Shown here one piece after another: positions 1 to 9,853 of a stretch of 64,000 bases of DNA. Below the pieces are notes generated by a model. It did no database searches, was not told where the DNA came from, and saw only the letters and a list, made by a program, of their open reading frames with translations. Numbering within the stretch: the first letter of the stretch is position 1; each line of letters opens with the position of its first letter. Made by a program: the position numbers and the translations under genes. The stretch lies in contig NZ_STGG01000041.1 in the NCBI RefSeq assembly GCF_005222695.1, forward strand, positions 310,001 through 374,000. The letters run 5' to 3'. Source of the stretch: Massilia sp. HP4. Its GTDB lineage: Bacteria; Pseudomonadota; Gammaproteobacteria; Burkholderiales; Burkholderiaceae_D.

Positions 1-1593
1 GTCGTTGTCGGGCTTCTCGCGCAATGCGTCGGCTTGCTCCATCCTGCAGTACTGCGCCGCGGTCGGCGACGCGGTGGATGCCGCCTGATTCGCGGATCCG
101 CTGGTTGAAGGGCTACTCGGTCGCGATTTCCTGGCACACACGCTGGTAGACGTTGCCGCCATGCCCTTGCCGCCGAAAAGGAGCGCGCGCAGCGAGGTAC
201 CGAAACCATTGCTGGCGCAGACACTCAGTGTGCGGTCGAAAAAGGGATCCAGGCCACTTGCCGCGATGTCGTATTGCGCCGTTGCGAGCGCAGCAGGGAG
301 TTAGACTGATCCACGACAGCCCGCCCTGCCCCAAGAGACGTTTCGCTCCGGAAGGCGCAACAAGACTGTTCAGAGAGAGCACGGCGGTGCCGGCATGCGA
401 ACGGGCAGTGCGGGACCTGGATGGAAGATTTCGAACCAATGCCGTCATGCAGGAGCAACGGTGCCGCATCACGCGTTGCGAGCGGATTTCGCGGTCCATA
501 TCGATGGCGCGCCCTGGTGCAACCCTGTGTGGCTGACGCATTCTTGTCTCCTTCTTGTAATTGGCCTCTTCCAGAGACAGACATCGCCGCGTGCTGCTAG
601 CGCTCTGACGTGCTTGGTTTGCCCAAGCTGAAGATACAATCTTTTATTAATCTTAATACCATATTCTGTTAGGCGCTATCATTTTTTAGTCCTCGCCCGA
701 GCCTGTTCTGGAGGGAAACTAGTCCGATCGCATGCAGACGCCGCGTGCGAATCTCGGCCCCAGCACTGCGCCCATCGAGCGGAAGCAAGGACTGGCTCCG
801 AGGTATGCCCCCTAAAAAACAACATTCAGTGCCGATGATACCGCAAACATTTCTATCCAAGTACCGCCTATTCCTGCTGATTTGCTGCTAGGATTGTGTA
901 AGGAAACATTAATACTGGCGAAATTTATGTTTGACATGAACAGGATGAGAGTTGCTTCAGGTCCGATCGTTACCGAGATGCAGGTGATTCCGACCGCTGG
1001 TCACGGCAGCGTGCTGCTGAGTCTTTGTGGAGCCTACCTGCCGTGCTTCAGTCGCATCATCATGCTGCTGAAAGGCTGTTCGGTCCATGTTCGGCGTACG
1101 CCGGGCGGCGGGATCCAGCGGCATGGTGCGGGCTTTCTCGCGCTCGGCGCTCCTGGTCGAAGGCATGCAGATCGCCCGCTACAACCGGACACGGCCGATC
1201 CGCGCCCACCCCTGGAGGAGCATCTGCTGTTGAGCCGCCAACCGCCCAGGCAAGACGGTATACCTCCTGGGCGCAGCTTGTGGGCTGAGCCGGTCGCACC
1301 CGGTGAGCGCAGCGTTGCCAGGGTCGCTAGCAGGCAGGCGGCGCATGCGGCGCGAGAGCCTCATTCACCGGCGCCGTCACGGCGACGTTGCCGCCCGCCT
1401 GCGCAAGCAGTTTCAGGAACTGCAGGGGCGACGGTACCAGCATCGCGTAGTTTCAGTCTGTCGGGCCTGCCGCTGACGGATTGGGTCGGTCCGCCCTTCC
1501 GATTCGACTACCGCAAGGCCCGGCGCTTCCCGTTCGCGCTGGGCAACGGATGAACCAAGCTGCAAAGCAAACCCCGTCATATCAGGAGAAAAC
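1..1593. other. gene-free, probably decayed stretch
   Basis: No recognisable gene is visible in either strand. Open frames here are short, arginine-rich and mutually overlapping, as expected of shadow frames in GC-rich DNA. One detail stands out: on the reverse strand AAGGAGA sits 5 bases before an ATG at 541, which opens a 142-codon frame down to 113, but its product resembles nothing I know. Neighbouring reverse frames near 20-300 look more protein-like than this one, so a frameshifted remnant is possible. The segment at about 600-960 is visibly more AT-rich than the rest of the window. I make no functional call. Confidence 0.4.
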
Positions 1594-2751
1594 ATGATTT
1601 CACGACGCCAGGCACTCACGTTCATGGGCGCGGCAACCGGGTCGATACTGGCCCCGGCGGGATCGGCGGCGCTGGACCTCGACCCGGAACCATTGAAGGA
1701 CATCGCCAAGGCCAAGGGACTACGCTTCGGCAACGCCATGGGGATGCTGGGCGACGAGAACAGGCGCGAGCGCTTCTACAATCCGGCGTATCGCGCCCTG
1801 ATGGCGCGCGAGTGCGCAATGATCGTTGCCGAGAACGAGACCAAATGGCAGGCGCTTCAACCACGCCCTGGCCCTTACGACTTCCGTGCGGCCGACGAGA
1901 TGTTCGCCTGGGCCAGGAAAGAAGGAATGCTCATCCGAGGCCACACCATGATGTGGCAGTCGCCCAAGTGGCTGCCCGGGTGGATCAACGAACTGGACCT
2001 GGCATCGCAGCCAGCCACGCGTACCGAAGGTATCTTGCGCGAGCATATCAGTACCGTCTGCCGTCGCCTGGGCAAGGATGTGATCAGCTACGATGTGATC
2101 AACGAGGCGGTCGCGCCGGAAAGCGGTGCGTTGATCGACAACGTATTTAGCAAACGGCTCGGCGCAGTCGATCAGATTGACCTGGCCTTCCGCCTGACCC
2201 GCGAGTACGCGCCGAACGCGCAACTGGTCTATAACGATTACATGGGGCCGAGCGCGGGCAACGCCACCCACCGCGCCGGCGTGCTGAAGCTGCTTAGCCA
2301 GCTCAAGGTGCGCGGCACACCGATCGACGCGCTCGGACTGCAAAGTCACATCGGTATTCATGATGCGATGACGGCCTCCCCTGCCGGCAAGCACGCTGCC
2401 CGTGAGTGGCGCAAGTTCCTCGATGAGGTGACTGGCATGGGCTATGACCTGCTGGTGTCCGAGTTCGACGTCAGCGACAAGGGCATGCCCGCGAATACGA
2501 TTACCCGCGACGCCGCCACCGCCGCCCTTGCACGCGACTATCTGGAACTGACGCTGAGCTATCCGAACTGTCGCGATTTCCTGCTGTGGGGTTTGTCGGA
2601 CAACGTCAGCTGGCTTCAGGAATGGCAGGATGCCAGGCGCCCGGACCGCCTGCCGCAGCGGCCAACCCCGTACGACAGCCGCTTGCGACCCAAGCCGATG
2701 CGCGCAGCTATCGCGCAGGTGATGCGGTCAATCCCGACGCGCAAGGCTTGA
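1594..2751 (+). CDS. GH10 endo-1,4-beta-xylanase, Tat-exported
   Basis: A 385-residue glycoside hydrolase family 10 enzyme that should cleave internal beta-1,4 links of xylan outside the cytoplasm. The N-terminus has a twin-arginine signal (SRRQALTF at 3-10, then a hydrophobic stretch and an Ala-rich cleavage region near 25). The GH10 barrel follows. The acid/base Glu is E171 in YDVINEAV and the nucleophile is E290 in LLVSEFDV; ENETKW (80-85) and the WQSP segment (121-124) line the substrate cleft. There is no carbohydrate-binding module. AGGAG lies 6-7 bases before the ATG. It is the first gene of a pentose locus with xylB and xylA downstream, so xylan breakdown is the likely role. Confidence 0.93.
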   Translation: MISRRQALTFMGAATGSILAPAGSAALDLDPEPLKDIAKAKGLRFGNAMGMLGDENRRERFYNPAYRALMARECAMIVAENETKWQALQPRPGPYDFRAADEMFAWARKEGMLIRGHTMMWQSPKWLPGWINELDLASQPATRTEGILREHISTVCRRLGKDVISYDVINEAVAPESGALIDNVFSKRLGAVDQIDLAFRLTREYAPNAQLVYNDYMGPSAGNATHRAGVLKLLSQLKVRGTPIDALGLQSHIGIHDAMTASPAGKHAAREWRKFLDEVTGMGYDLLVSEFDVSDKGMPANTITRDAATAALARDYLELTLSYPNCRDFLLWGLSDNVSWLQEWQDARRPDRLPQRPTPYDSRLRPKPMRAAIAQVMRSIPTRKA

Positions 2752-2847
2752 TAAATGCCATGAACCGCCCTGCCGACGCGCAGGGAGCGGGCAAGGCATG
2801 GACTGTATTGCGGTACGCATCGAGAATCGAGACCACCTCCCCAAAAA

Positions 2848-2861
2848 TGTTTGCGCAAACA
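2848..2861. promoter_or_regulatory. LacI-family operator-like palindrome 1
   Basis: TGTTTGCGCAAACA is a perfect 14-bp palindrome with a central CG step, the symmetry typical of LacI-family operators. It lies about 100 bases after the xylanase stop and 780 bases before xylB. It shares the core TTGCGCAA with a second palindrome at 2974. No LacI-type gene lies in the window, so regulator identity is unknown. Confidence 0.45.
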
Positions 2862-2973
2862 ATACGTTAATCTGTGAAGTCGCGCGAGGGATAACAGTAG
2901 CGCGCTGATGTGTATTTCGATCGAATAGGCGCACGTTGACGCACGCTCGCAATTACGCCATACTGATTACGAT

Positions 2974-2989
2974 GATTGCGCAATCATTC
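2974..2989. promoter_or_regulatory. LacI-family operator-like palindrome 2
   Basis: ATGATTGCGCAATCAT is a perfect 16-bp palindrome, centred 127 bp from the first one and sharing its TTGCGCAA core. Two related palindromes in one spacer suggest cooperative or looping repression of the downstream xylBA genes. That role is inferred from symmetry and position only. Confidence 0.45.
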
Positions 2990-3629
2990 GTGATGATCGA
3001 TGTAGTGGCAATCATCAACACGGGGTTCAAACCAAGCATGTCCCGCTAAATAATAATATCGAGACACATGAATTCCATGACACACACCGCGCCGTTGCTG
3101 TGGATGACCGAGAAGGCAGCCTGCACCCTCGGCGGCCCCGCCGCCAGTCTGATTTTCCCAACCCTGAGGTTCATCGCTATCTTCTCGACCGCCGCCTGCA
3201 GGTTACCGGCGAACGCGGCAGCGACGATCGCTTTTGCAACCGGGCTGGTGGACGGATTCTCCAGCCCGGTCATGGGCTCGCCGGGAGACCGCACACGAGC
3301 GCGCAAAGGAAAATTTGGCCGATGGCAGCCCATCTGAGGACGTTACCCGCCTGCGCTCATCGAAGTCGCCGAGCTGCACCATGCCGTGAACGGCGACATA
3401 GCACCATATCGCGATGTGTGAGCCTGAAAAGCACCATGCGCGCCGGGGCGCATATCGCCACTTCAAGCTCACGCAGCCCGGCAGCGCATGTCCGCCCGAA
3501 CGTCGCCATCATCACTACACGCCAGCTATTTTGGGAGCCAGCCTTGCATACTGATTTCTGTTCCTCGCATTCGCCCGCGACATGCATTCCTGCGGCCCGC
3601 CCGGCCTATCCGAATTGGGGAGGCCGCTG

Positions 3630-5132
3630 ATGTATCTCGGCATCGACCTCGGCACATCGGAAATAAAAGTGCTGCTCATGGACGAAGCGGGCGCCATCGT
3701 TGCGACGACCGGCGCAGCGCTGACCGTGTCGCGCCCCCATCCGCAATGGTCAGAGCAGGATCCGATGCAGTGGTGGGCTGCTACCGACGCAGCAATGCGT
3801 CAGATGCGGCAAGCTCACGGGCAAGCCCTGGGCCGGGTGAAGGCCATTGGCCTGTCTGGGCAGATGCACGGAGCGGTCCTGCTCGACAGGCATGACAATA
3901 TCTTGCGCCCCGCCATCTTGTGGAATGATGGCCGCAGCCATCGTGAATGCCGCCTGCTCACTGAACGCGCACCGTGCTTGCCCGAGATAACGGGCAACCT
4001 GGCCATGCCCGGTTTCACGGCACCGAAACTGGCATGGGTGGCTGATCACGAGCCCCACGTCTTCCGGCAGGTGGCAAGCGTGCTGCTCCCGAAAGATTAC
4101 CTGCGCCTGATGCTGAGCGGGGACAAAGTCTCCGACATGTCGGACGCGGCAGGCACGCTGTGGCTGGACGTCGCCCGCAGGGATTGGTCGGACGTTCTGC
4201 TTGACGCCTGCGGCCTATCGCGCAGCCACATGCCGCGCCTGGTCGAAGGCAGCGCTCAGTCGGGCACGCTGCGGGCGGTCCTGGCGCACGAGTGGGGCCT
4301 GCCTGAGGGCGTTGTCATTGCCGGCGGCGCTGGCGACAATGCCGCAAGTGCAGTCGGCATCGGCGCCACGCAGGCCGGCGACGGCTTTTTGTCGCTGGGC
4401 ACCTCCGGCGTACTGTTCGTGGTAACCGACAGTTTCCGCGCGAATCCCGATTCGGCTGTGCATGCATTCTGCCACGCGCTGCCCGGTCGCTGGCACCAGA
4501 TGTCGGTGATGCTGTCGGCCGCCAGTTGCCTGTCGTGGGTCACGCGCGCCAGCGGCGCGCCGAACGAGGCTGCCCTGCTGCCGGAAGCCGAGGGGCTGAC
4601 AGAGGCGCAACGGCATCGTGCCCCACTGTTCCTGCCCTACCTTTCGGGCGAACGCACGCCGCATAACGACCCGCATGCACAAGGGGTGTTCTTCGGGCTG
4701 GGCCATGAGACTACCCTCGGCGCGCTGGCCCACGCGGTGCTCGAAGGCGTCACCTTCGGCATGGCCGATGGACTCGCAGCCCTGCACGCAGCCGGCACCC
4801 GGACTTCCGTGCTGTCCCTGGTGGGGGGCGGCGCGCGAAGCCCTTATTGGTCGCAGCTGCTGGCCGATACCCTCGACCTTCCCATCGTGACCCATGCGGG
4901 CGGCAGCGCCGGCGCCGCATTGGGCGCAGCGCGGCTGGGCTGTCTTGCCAGCGGCGTGCCAGAACACCAGGCTTGCGCGCGACTGCCTGTCGAACGTCGC
5001 TTCGAACCGGATGCCGGGCGCCGCGACGCGCTGATGGAGCGTCTTGAACGCTACCGCGCTGTCTACCGCAGTACGCAGCCCTTGTTCGCGCAGGCAGTCT
5101 CACGCGTCCCAACTTGTCATGCAACAGAGTAG
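3630..5132 (+). CDS. xylB: xylulokinase
   Basis: A 500-residue FGGY-family sugar kinase that phosphorylates D-xylulose to xylulose 5-phosphate. The N-terminal phosphate loop DLGTSEIKVLL starts at residue 6. The xylulokinase signature GLSGQMHG is at 74-81, the catalytic Asp is D236 in GGAGDNAAS, and the C-terminal FGGY signature GGGARSPYWSQLL is present. An upstream in-frame ATG at 3582 would add 16 atypical residues; I chose 3630 because GGGGAGG lies 6 bases before it and MYLGIDLGT is the family's usual start. xylA follows 37 bases downstream, so the two are probably co-transcribed. Confidence 0.95.
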   Translation: MYLGIDLGTSEIKVLLMDEAGAIVATTGAALTVSRPHPQWSEQDPMQWWAATDAAMRQMRQAHGQALGRVKAIGLSGQMHGAVLLDRHDNILRPAILWNDGRSHRECRLLTERAPCLPEITGNLAMPGFTAPKLAWVADHEPHVFRQVASVLLPKDYLRLMLSGDKVSDMSDAAGTLWLDVARRDWSDVLLDACGLSRSHMPRLVEGSAQSGTLRAVLAHEWGLPEGVVIAGGAGDNAASAVGIGATQAGDGFLSLGTSGVLFVVTDSFRANPDSAVHAFCHALPGRWHQMSVMLSAASCLSWVTRASGAPNEAALLPEAEGLTEAQRHRAPLFLPYLSGERTPHNDPHAQGVFFGLGHETTLGALAHAVLEGVTFGMADGLAALHAAGTRTSVLSLVGGGARSPYWSQLLADTLDLPIVTHAGGSAGAALGAARLGCLASGVPEHQACARLPVERRFEPDAGRRDALMERLERYRAVYRSTQPLFAQAVSRVPTCHATE

Positions 5133-5169
5133 CACCCGGAAAAGATCAGTTTAACTACACGGAGACACT

Positions 5170-6498
5170 ATGCAGCGCAAAAATATCACCACGATCTTCG
5201 ACGACATCGCGCCAGTGCGTTTTGAGGGCAAGGACAGCGATAATCCGCTCGCCTTCCGCTACTACGAGCCAGACCGCCTGGTGCTCGGTAAGCGCATGGA
5301 AGACCAGTTGCGCATCGCGGCCTGTTATTGGCACAACTTCTGCTGGACCGGACTCGATCCGTTCGGCGGACAGACCTTCATGCGCCCCTGGTTCGAAGGC
5401 GGCGCCCCACTCGCGCTGGCCGAACAGAAAGCGGCGCAGGCGTTTGCGTTTCTGTCTCGCATCGGCGTGCCCTATTACTGCTTCCACGACCGCGACGTCG
5501 CGCCCGAAGGCGCGACCCCGCGCGAGAGCCGCGAGAATTTCCTGCACATGGTCGAGCAGCTTGCCGGGCACCAGCAACATACCGGCATCAAGCTATTGTG
5601 GGGCACGGCCAACCTGTTCAGCCACCGCCGCTACATGTCTGGCGCCGGCAGCAATCCTGACCCCGAGATTTTCGCGTTTGGTGCACTGCAGGTGCGCGAC
5701 GCGATGAATGCGACAAAGCAGCTCGGCGGCGAGAACTACGTGTTGTGGGGCGGTCGTGAAGGGTACGAGACCCTGCTGAACACCGACATGGCGCGTGAGC
5801 TGGACCAATTGGGCCGCTTCCTGAGCCTGGCCGTCGAACACAAACACAAGATCGGATTCAAGGGCGCTATTCTGATCGAACCGAAACCGCGCGAACCGAG
5901 CAAGCACCAGTACGATTTCGACACCGCGACAGTGTACGGCTTCCTCAAGCGCTACGGACTGGAAAACGAGGTCAAGGTCAACATCGAAGCGAACCATGCA
6001 ACCTTGTCCGGCCACAGCTTCGAGCACGAGATCGCCACCGCCGCAGCGCTGGGCATCTTCGGCAGCCTCGACATCAACCGCGGCGATCCGCAGTTGGGCT
6101 GGGATACGGACCAGTTTCCGAACAACGTCCCCGATACGGCGATCGCACTCTACCATGTGATGCAAGCCGGCGGATTCACCAACGGCGGATGTAATTTCGA
6201 CGCAAAGGTCCGCCGCCAATCGATCGATCCGGTTGACCTGATCCATGGGCATATTGGCGGCATGGACGTTCTCGCCCATGGCCTGCTGCTGGCCGAAAAG
6301 CTGATCGTCGATGGGCGCCTGGCGCAGGAGATGGAACAGCGCTACAGCGGATGGAGCACGCCGTTTGGTCAGGATATCGTCTCCGGCCGTATCGACCTCG
6401 ATGGGTTGGCCGACCGTGTCCTCGCGCAGAACCGCGATATCGAGCCGGTCTCGGGACGCCAGGAGTATCTGGAGAACCTGGTCAATCGCATTACCTGA
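5170..6498 (+). CDS. xylA: xylose isomerase
   Basis: A 442-residue class II xylose isomerase converting D-xylose to D-xylulose in the cytoplasm; xylB makes the next step. The catalytic His/Asp pair is H106 and D109 in [20 protein letters not shown] (193-206) is one family signature, and E237 and K239 in LIEPKPREP form the metal and substrate site. Length matches the family. GGAGA lies 6 bases before the ATG. It is transcribed with xylB. No xylose transporter or XylR follows, which is unusual for a self-contained xylose operon. Confidence 0.97.
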   Translation: MQRKNITTIFDDIAPVRFEGKDSDNPLAFRYYEPDRLVLGKRMEDQLRIAACYWHNFCWTGLDPFGGQTFMRPWFEGGAPLALAEQKAAQAFAFLSRIGVPYYCFHDRDVAPEGATPRESRENFLHMVEQLAGHQQHTGIKLLWGTANLFSHRRYMSGAGSNPDPEIFAFGALQVRDAMNATKQLGGENYVLWGGREGYETLLNTDMARELDQLGRFLSLAVEHKHKIGFKGAILIEPKPREPSKHQYDFDTATVYGFLKRYGLENEVKVNIEANHATLSGHSFEHEIATAAALGIFGSLDINRGDPQLGWDTDQFPNNVPDTAIALYHVMQAGGFTNGGCNFDAKVRRQSIDPVDLIHGHIGGMDVLAHGLLLAEKLIVDGRLAQEMEQRYSGWSTPFGQDIVSGRIDLDGLADRVLAQNRDIEPVSGRQEYLENLVNRIT

Positions 6499-6890
6499 GG
6501 CGGCGGTCGCTTGCTGCCTGCACAGGCTGCGGGCGACTTCCCGCCTCGCATTGCGCTAATATCGGCGCCGCCGCCCATCGCCACGAGCGTCCGCTTTGCG
6601 CTCCAGCCGATGGTGGCGACGTGCCAGGCATGGGCGAATGCGTCGCAGCGAACCTGTACTTCGGCAGCATGTCGACACAGATCGCACTCGAGCGCACCAT
6701 GAAGCGGCAGGTGGTGGTGCGGCAGGCGTGGACGATCTGGGCCAGCTGCGCCATTCGCTCGCCGCGGCATGGGTCACGAGATGCCATGCCATATTCACTG
6801 GGTCTCTCAGGCATTTTGCCACGAACCAAGCACACTCCGAACACTGGCATGCTGGTGCAAAGAGGAGGTTGCCTTTAGCAGGACTAATCG
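6499..6890. other. 392-bp spacer, nothing recognised
   Basis: I see no gene, clear terminator or operator-like palindrome between xylA and the GH95 gene. The short frames on both strands give no recognisable product. Confidence 0.5.
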
Positions 6891-9383
6891 ATGTCTATAG
6901 TTCGTACTCTCCTGGCTGCGTCTGGCGCAATCTTGGCAATGTCGGCCGGCGCCCAACCGGGCGGCGCCCTGACCCTTCACTACGACAAGCCTGCCGCCGT
7001 ATGGACCGAAGCTCTGCCTGTCGGGAATGGCAGGCTGGGTGCGATGGTGTTCGGGCGTGCGGGTGAGGAACTGATCCAGCTGAACGAAGCAACACTCTGG
7101 AGCGGCGGCCCTGTCGGCACCAATATCAACCCGGGCGCCTTCGAGGCGTTGGGCAGGGTGAGAGAGGCCCTGGGAAAACAGGATTATGCACAGGCCTACG
7201 CACTGTCACGGCAAATGCAGGGCCGCTATACCGAGGGCTTCCTGCCGCTGGGCGACCTGATGCTGCGCCAGGATCTCAAAGGGGGCGACGTCCGCGACTA
7301 CCGGCGTTCACTGGATATCCGGAATGGTATCCAGGCGACCACGTTCTCCGTCAACGGCGTGCACCACCAGCGCGAAGTCTTCGCGTCGGCGCCGGACCAG
7401 GTCGTTGTCGTCCGGCTGCAGGCAAGCCAGCCACACCAGATCACCCTGGACATCGAGACCGCGAGTCAATTACGCTCGAGCAGTTCGGTGGATCAGGGTA
7501 TGCTGAACCTCAATGGCAAGGCGCCTTCCCACGTCGATCCGAATTATGTCGGCCACAATGCCCAACCGATCATCCAGGAGGACCCTGCCGCTTGCCGGGG
7601 TATGCGCTTCGCGCTGCTCGTGAAACCGGTCGTGCGCGATGGTGAAATGACGCAGCAGGGAAGCCGCATCAGCATCCGCGGCGCCTCCGAGGTTCACCTG
7701 TTGGTGTCGGCGGCGACCAGTTTCAATGGATTCGACAAGTGTCCTGACAGTGCCGGGAAGGATGCCGAGGCGCTGGCGCGAAGCCACATGGAGCTTGCAC
7801 TCCTGCGAGATGCGGCGGCCCTGCGTGCGGCACACGTGGCGGACTTCCGCCGCCTCTTCGACCGCATGTCACTGTCCATTAATCCTGCCGCCGAGGATCG
7901 GAGCACACTTCCTACGGACAAGCGGCTGCAGGAGTACACGGCCGGACAGGAGGACCCCGGACTGGAGGCATTGTACGTGCAGTTCGGACGCTATCTCCTG
8001 ATTTCGTCGTCGCGAACGCGTGGCGCACCTGCCAATCTGCAGGGCATCTGGAACAAGGATGTACGTCCGCCATGGAGCAGCAACTACACGACCAATATCA
8101 ATGTGCAGATGAACTACTGGCCGGTAGAGAGTGCCAACCTCGCGGAACTGTTCGCTCCGCTGGACGACCTGATCGGCAACCTGGCTGTGACCGGAAAGGA
8201 GACGGCCGCGTCGTACTATCGTGCACCGGGATGGGCCGTGCACCACAACTCAGACATCTGGGCCAGCAGCAATCCGGTGGGTGACCTAGGCAAAGGCGAC
8301 CCGAAGTGGGCCAACTGGGCAATGGGCAGTCCGTGGTTGGCGCGCCACCTATGGGAGCACTACCAGTTCACAGGCGATCGCGCCTACCTCCAGCGTACTT
8401 ATCCGCTGATGAAAGACGCGGCCCGCTTCCTGCTCGCCTGGCTTCAGCCAAACGCGGACGGCCACTTCGTCACCGCACCTTCGACTTCACCAGAGAACGA
8501 TTTCTACTACGGTGATCGGCGCAGAGGTAACGTCAGTGTGGCCTCCACCATGGACATGGGGATCGCGCGCGACCTGTTCGACAACGTGTCCGCCGCCAGC
8601 GAGATCCTCGGAGTCGACGCGGCTTTCCGCAGCCAGCTGCGCGAGGCGCGCGCGAAGCTGCTTCCTTTCCAGATCGGGGCCAAAGGACAACTGCAGGAAT
8701 GGAATAAGGACTTTGAGGAAGTTGAGCCGCGGCACCGGCACGTGTCGCATCTGTACGCGTTGCACCCTGCCCGGCTTATTTCGCCGCTGTCGACGCCGGA
8801 GCTTGCAGCCGCCGCGCGCCGTACGCTTGAGCTGCGCGGTGACGACGGTACTGGCTGGAGCCTTGCCTGGAAAGTCAACTTCTGGGCGCGCCTGTTCGAT
8901 GGCGACCACGCCTACAAGCTGTTCCGCAATCTGCTACGGTTAACCAAACCTGGCGACAAGCACGGCGGTGCCTATGCGAACCTGTTCGATGCCCACCCAC
9001 CGTTCCAAATTGACGGCAACTTCGCTGGCACGGCTGGTGTCATCGAGATGCTGTTGCAGAGCCAGAACGGCGAGCTCCACCTGCTGCCGGCGCTGCCAAA
9101 TGCCTGGAAGGAAGGGAAAGTGAGCGGCTTGGTCGGTCGCGGGAACTACGTCGTAGATATTACCTGGCAGGCAGCAGGCTTGACGTCTGCCCGGATTACC
9201 TCGCGGTTGGGTGGCCGATGCGTGATCCGCTCCCCGGTGCCGGTAAGGATTGAAAAGCTGGGCGTGCGCAGTACCATGGGGAAGAATGGCCATACCTTGT
9301 CATTCACCGCTAGTAGGGGCCGCACCTACGTGCTTTATCCTGCTTCTGATTCCGAGAAGCCTAATAGATTTAAGAACAATTGA
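6891..9383 (+). CDS. GH95 alpha-L-fucosidase-type glycosidase
   Basis: An 830-residue glycoside hydrolase family 95 protein, expected to remove terminal alpha-L-fucose (or alpha-L-galactose) from plant polysaccharides such as xyloglucan. A Sec signal peptide covers about residues 1-21 (cleavage near SAGA-QPG). The N-terminal beta domain opens with LPVGNGRLGAMVFG. In the (alpha/alpha)6 barrel the residues matching the known inverting GH95 machinery are N402 and N404 in TNINVQMNYW, E535 in TSPEND and D708 in PPFQIDGNF. AGGA lies 8 bases before the ATG. The last 49 bases overlap an antisense reading frame, and the final residues may have been altered by recombination. Confidence 0.9.
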   Translation: MSIVRTLLAASGAILAMSAGAQPGGALTLHYDKPAAVWTEALPVGNGRLGAMVFGRAGEELIQLNEATLWSGGPVGTNINPGAFEALGRVREALGKQDYAQAYALSRQMQGRYTEGFLPLGDLMLRQDLKGGDVRDYRRSLDIRNGIQATTFSVNGVHHQREVFASAPDQVVVVRLQASQPHQITLDIETASQLRSSSSVDQGMLNLNGKAPSHVDPNYVGHNAQPIIQEDPAACRGMRFALLVKPVVRDGEMTQQGSRISIRGASEVHLLVSAATSFNGFDKCPDSAGKDAEALARSHMELALLRDAAALRAAHVADFRRLFDRMSLSINPAAEDRSTLPTDKRLQEYTAGQEDPGLEALYVQFGRYLLISSSRTRGAPANLQGIWNKDVRPPWSSNYTTNINVQMNYWPVESANLAELFAPLDDLIGNLAVTGKETAASYYRAPGWAVHHNSDIWASSNPVGDLGKGDPKWANWAMGSPWLARHLWEHYQFTGDRAYLQRTYPLMKDAARFLLAWLQPNADGHFVTAPSTSPENDFYYGDRRRGNVSVASTMDMGIARDLFDNVSAASEILGVDAAFRSQLREARAKLLPFQIGAKGQLQEWNKDFEEVEPRHRHVSHLYALHPARLISPLSTPELAAAARRTLELRGDDGTGWSLAWKVNFWARLFDGDHAYKLFRNLLRLTKPGDKHGGAYANLFDAHPPFQIDGNFAGTAGVIEMLLQSQNGELHLLPALPNAWKEGKVSGLVGRGNYVVDITWQAAGLTSARITSRLGGRCVIRSPVPVRIEKLGVRSTMGKNGHTLSFTASRGRTYVLYPASDSEKPNRFKNN

Positions 9384-9853
9384 ATCGGAAGTGATTCGCC
9401 AAATGCGTCCCAGTCCTCTCTCATGCCACGGTCGCTCGGATGCATTCTTTGATAATGCGATTCGGCATCGTAGGGGGTACGCTCGCCTATTTCGTATGCA
9501 GACCTCGACTGATAGCCGGATTCCATTACTCTGTGAATATCCGACGCAATAGGGATGGTTATCCCTGCAGCCTCACCAATCGCATCTACGACCGGTAGTC
9601 CGTCGTCGTTGGATAGAGCATATTGTGCATATAGGCCGAAGCCATCGTCATCATCATCGACACGAACGTAGTGTTCCTGAAAAGCGATGTCAATTTCCTC
9701 CGCCAATTCTGAAACTGAGAAAGTTTTGCGGAGGCGGCCGCAATAGGAACACTTCTCTCTCAGTCCTCCCCTGCGGACTTGGCTTTTTAATACCAGCTCG
9801 TCGATACAACTTGTACAAACCCGTTTTTTTCTAATTTCTTGCAATGGAGGCAT
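9335..9853 (-). pseudogene. HEPN/RES N-terminal domain protein lacking its RES half
   Basis: A 172-residue frame whose first part carries CxxC pairs (C13/C16 and C35/C38 in EKCSYCG), then SVSELAEEIDIAFQEHY and an acidic run. This is the layout I know from HEPN/RES N-terminal-domain proteins, in which a zinc-ribbon-like segment and helical domain precede a C-terminal RES toxin domain. Here the frame stops at 172, and its last 17 or so codons are antisense to the end of the GH95 gene, so the RES domain is missing. No clear ribosome-binding site precedes the ATG. I read it as a 3'-truncated remnant. Family assignment is from motif memory and is the weaker part of the call. Confidence 0.55.

Larger units (their letters stand above)
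2752..3629. other. 878-bp spacer without a recognisable gene
   Basis: No frame here gives a protein I can assign. The left part (2830-3060) is AT-richer than its surroundings and contains two perfect palindromes, listed separately. The right part is GC-rich with short overlapping frames on both strands. A decayed regulator gene would fit the position between a xylanase and xylB, but I could not recover one. Confidence 0.5.

Noticed and set aside
667..681. TGTTAGGCGCTATCA as a third sugar-regulator operator
   Set aside because: Arms match at only 4 of 5 positions, the core differs from the two TTGCGCAA palindromes, and no gene starts next to it.
882..1553. 223-codon frame before the xylanase
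   Set aside because: It needs a TTG start without a ribosome site and gives a low-complexity Arg/Pro/Ala-rich product; no family is recognised.
3021..3040. GGTTCAAACC resembling a tRNA T-arm
   Set aside because: No acceptor, D or anticodon arms could be placed around it; treated as chance.
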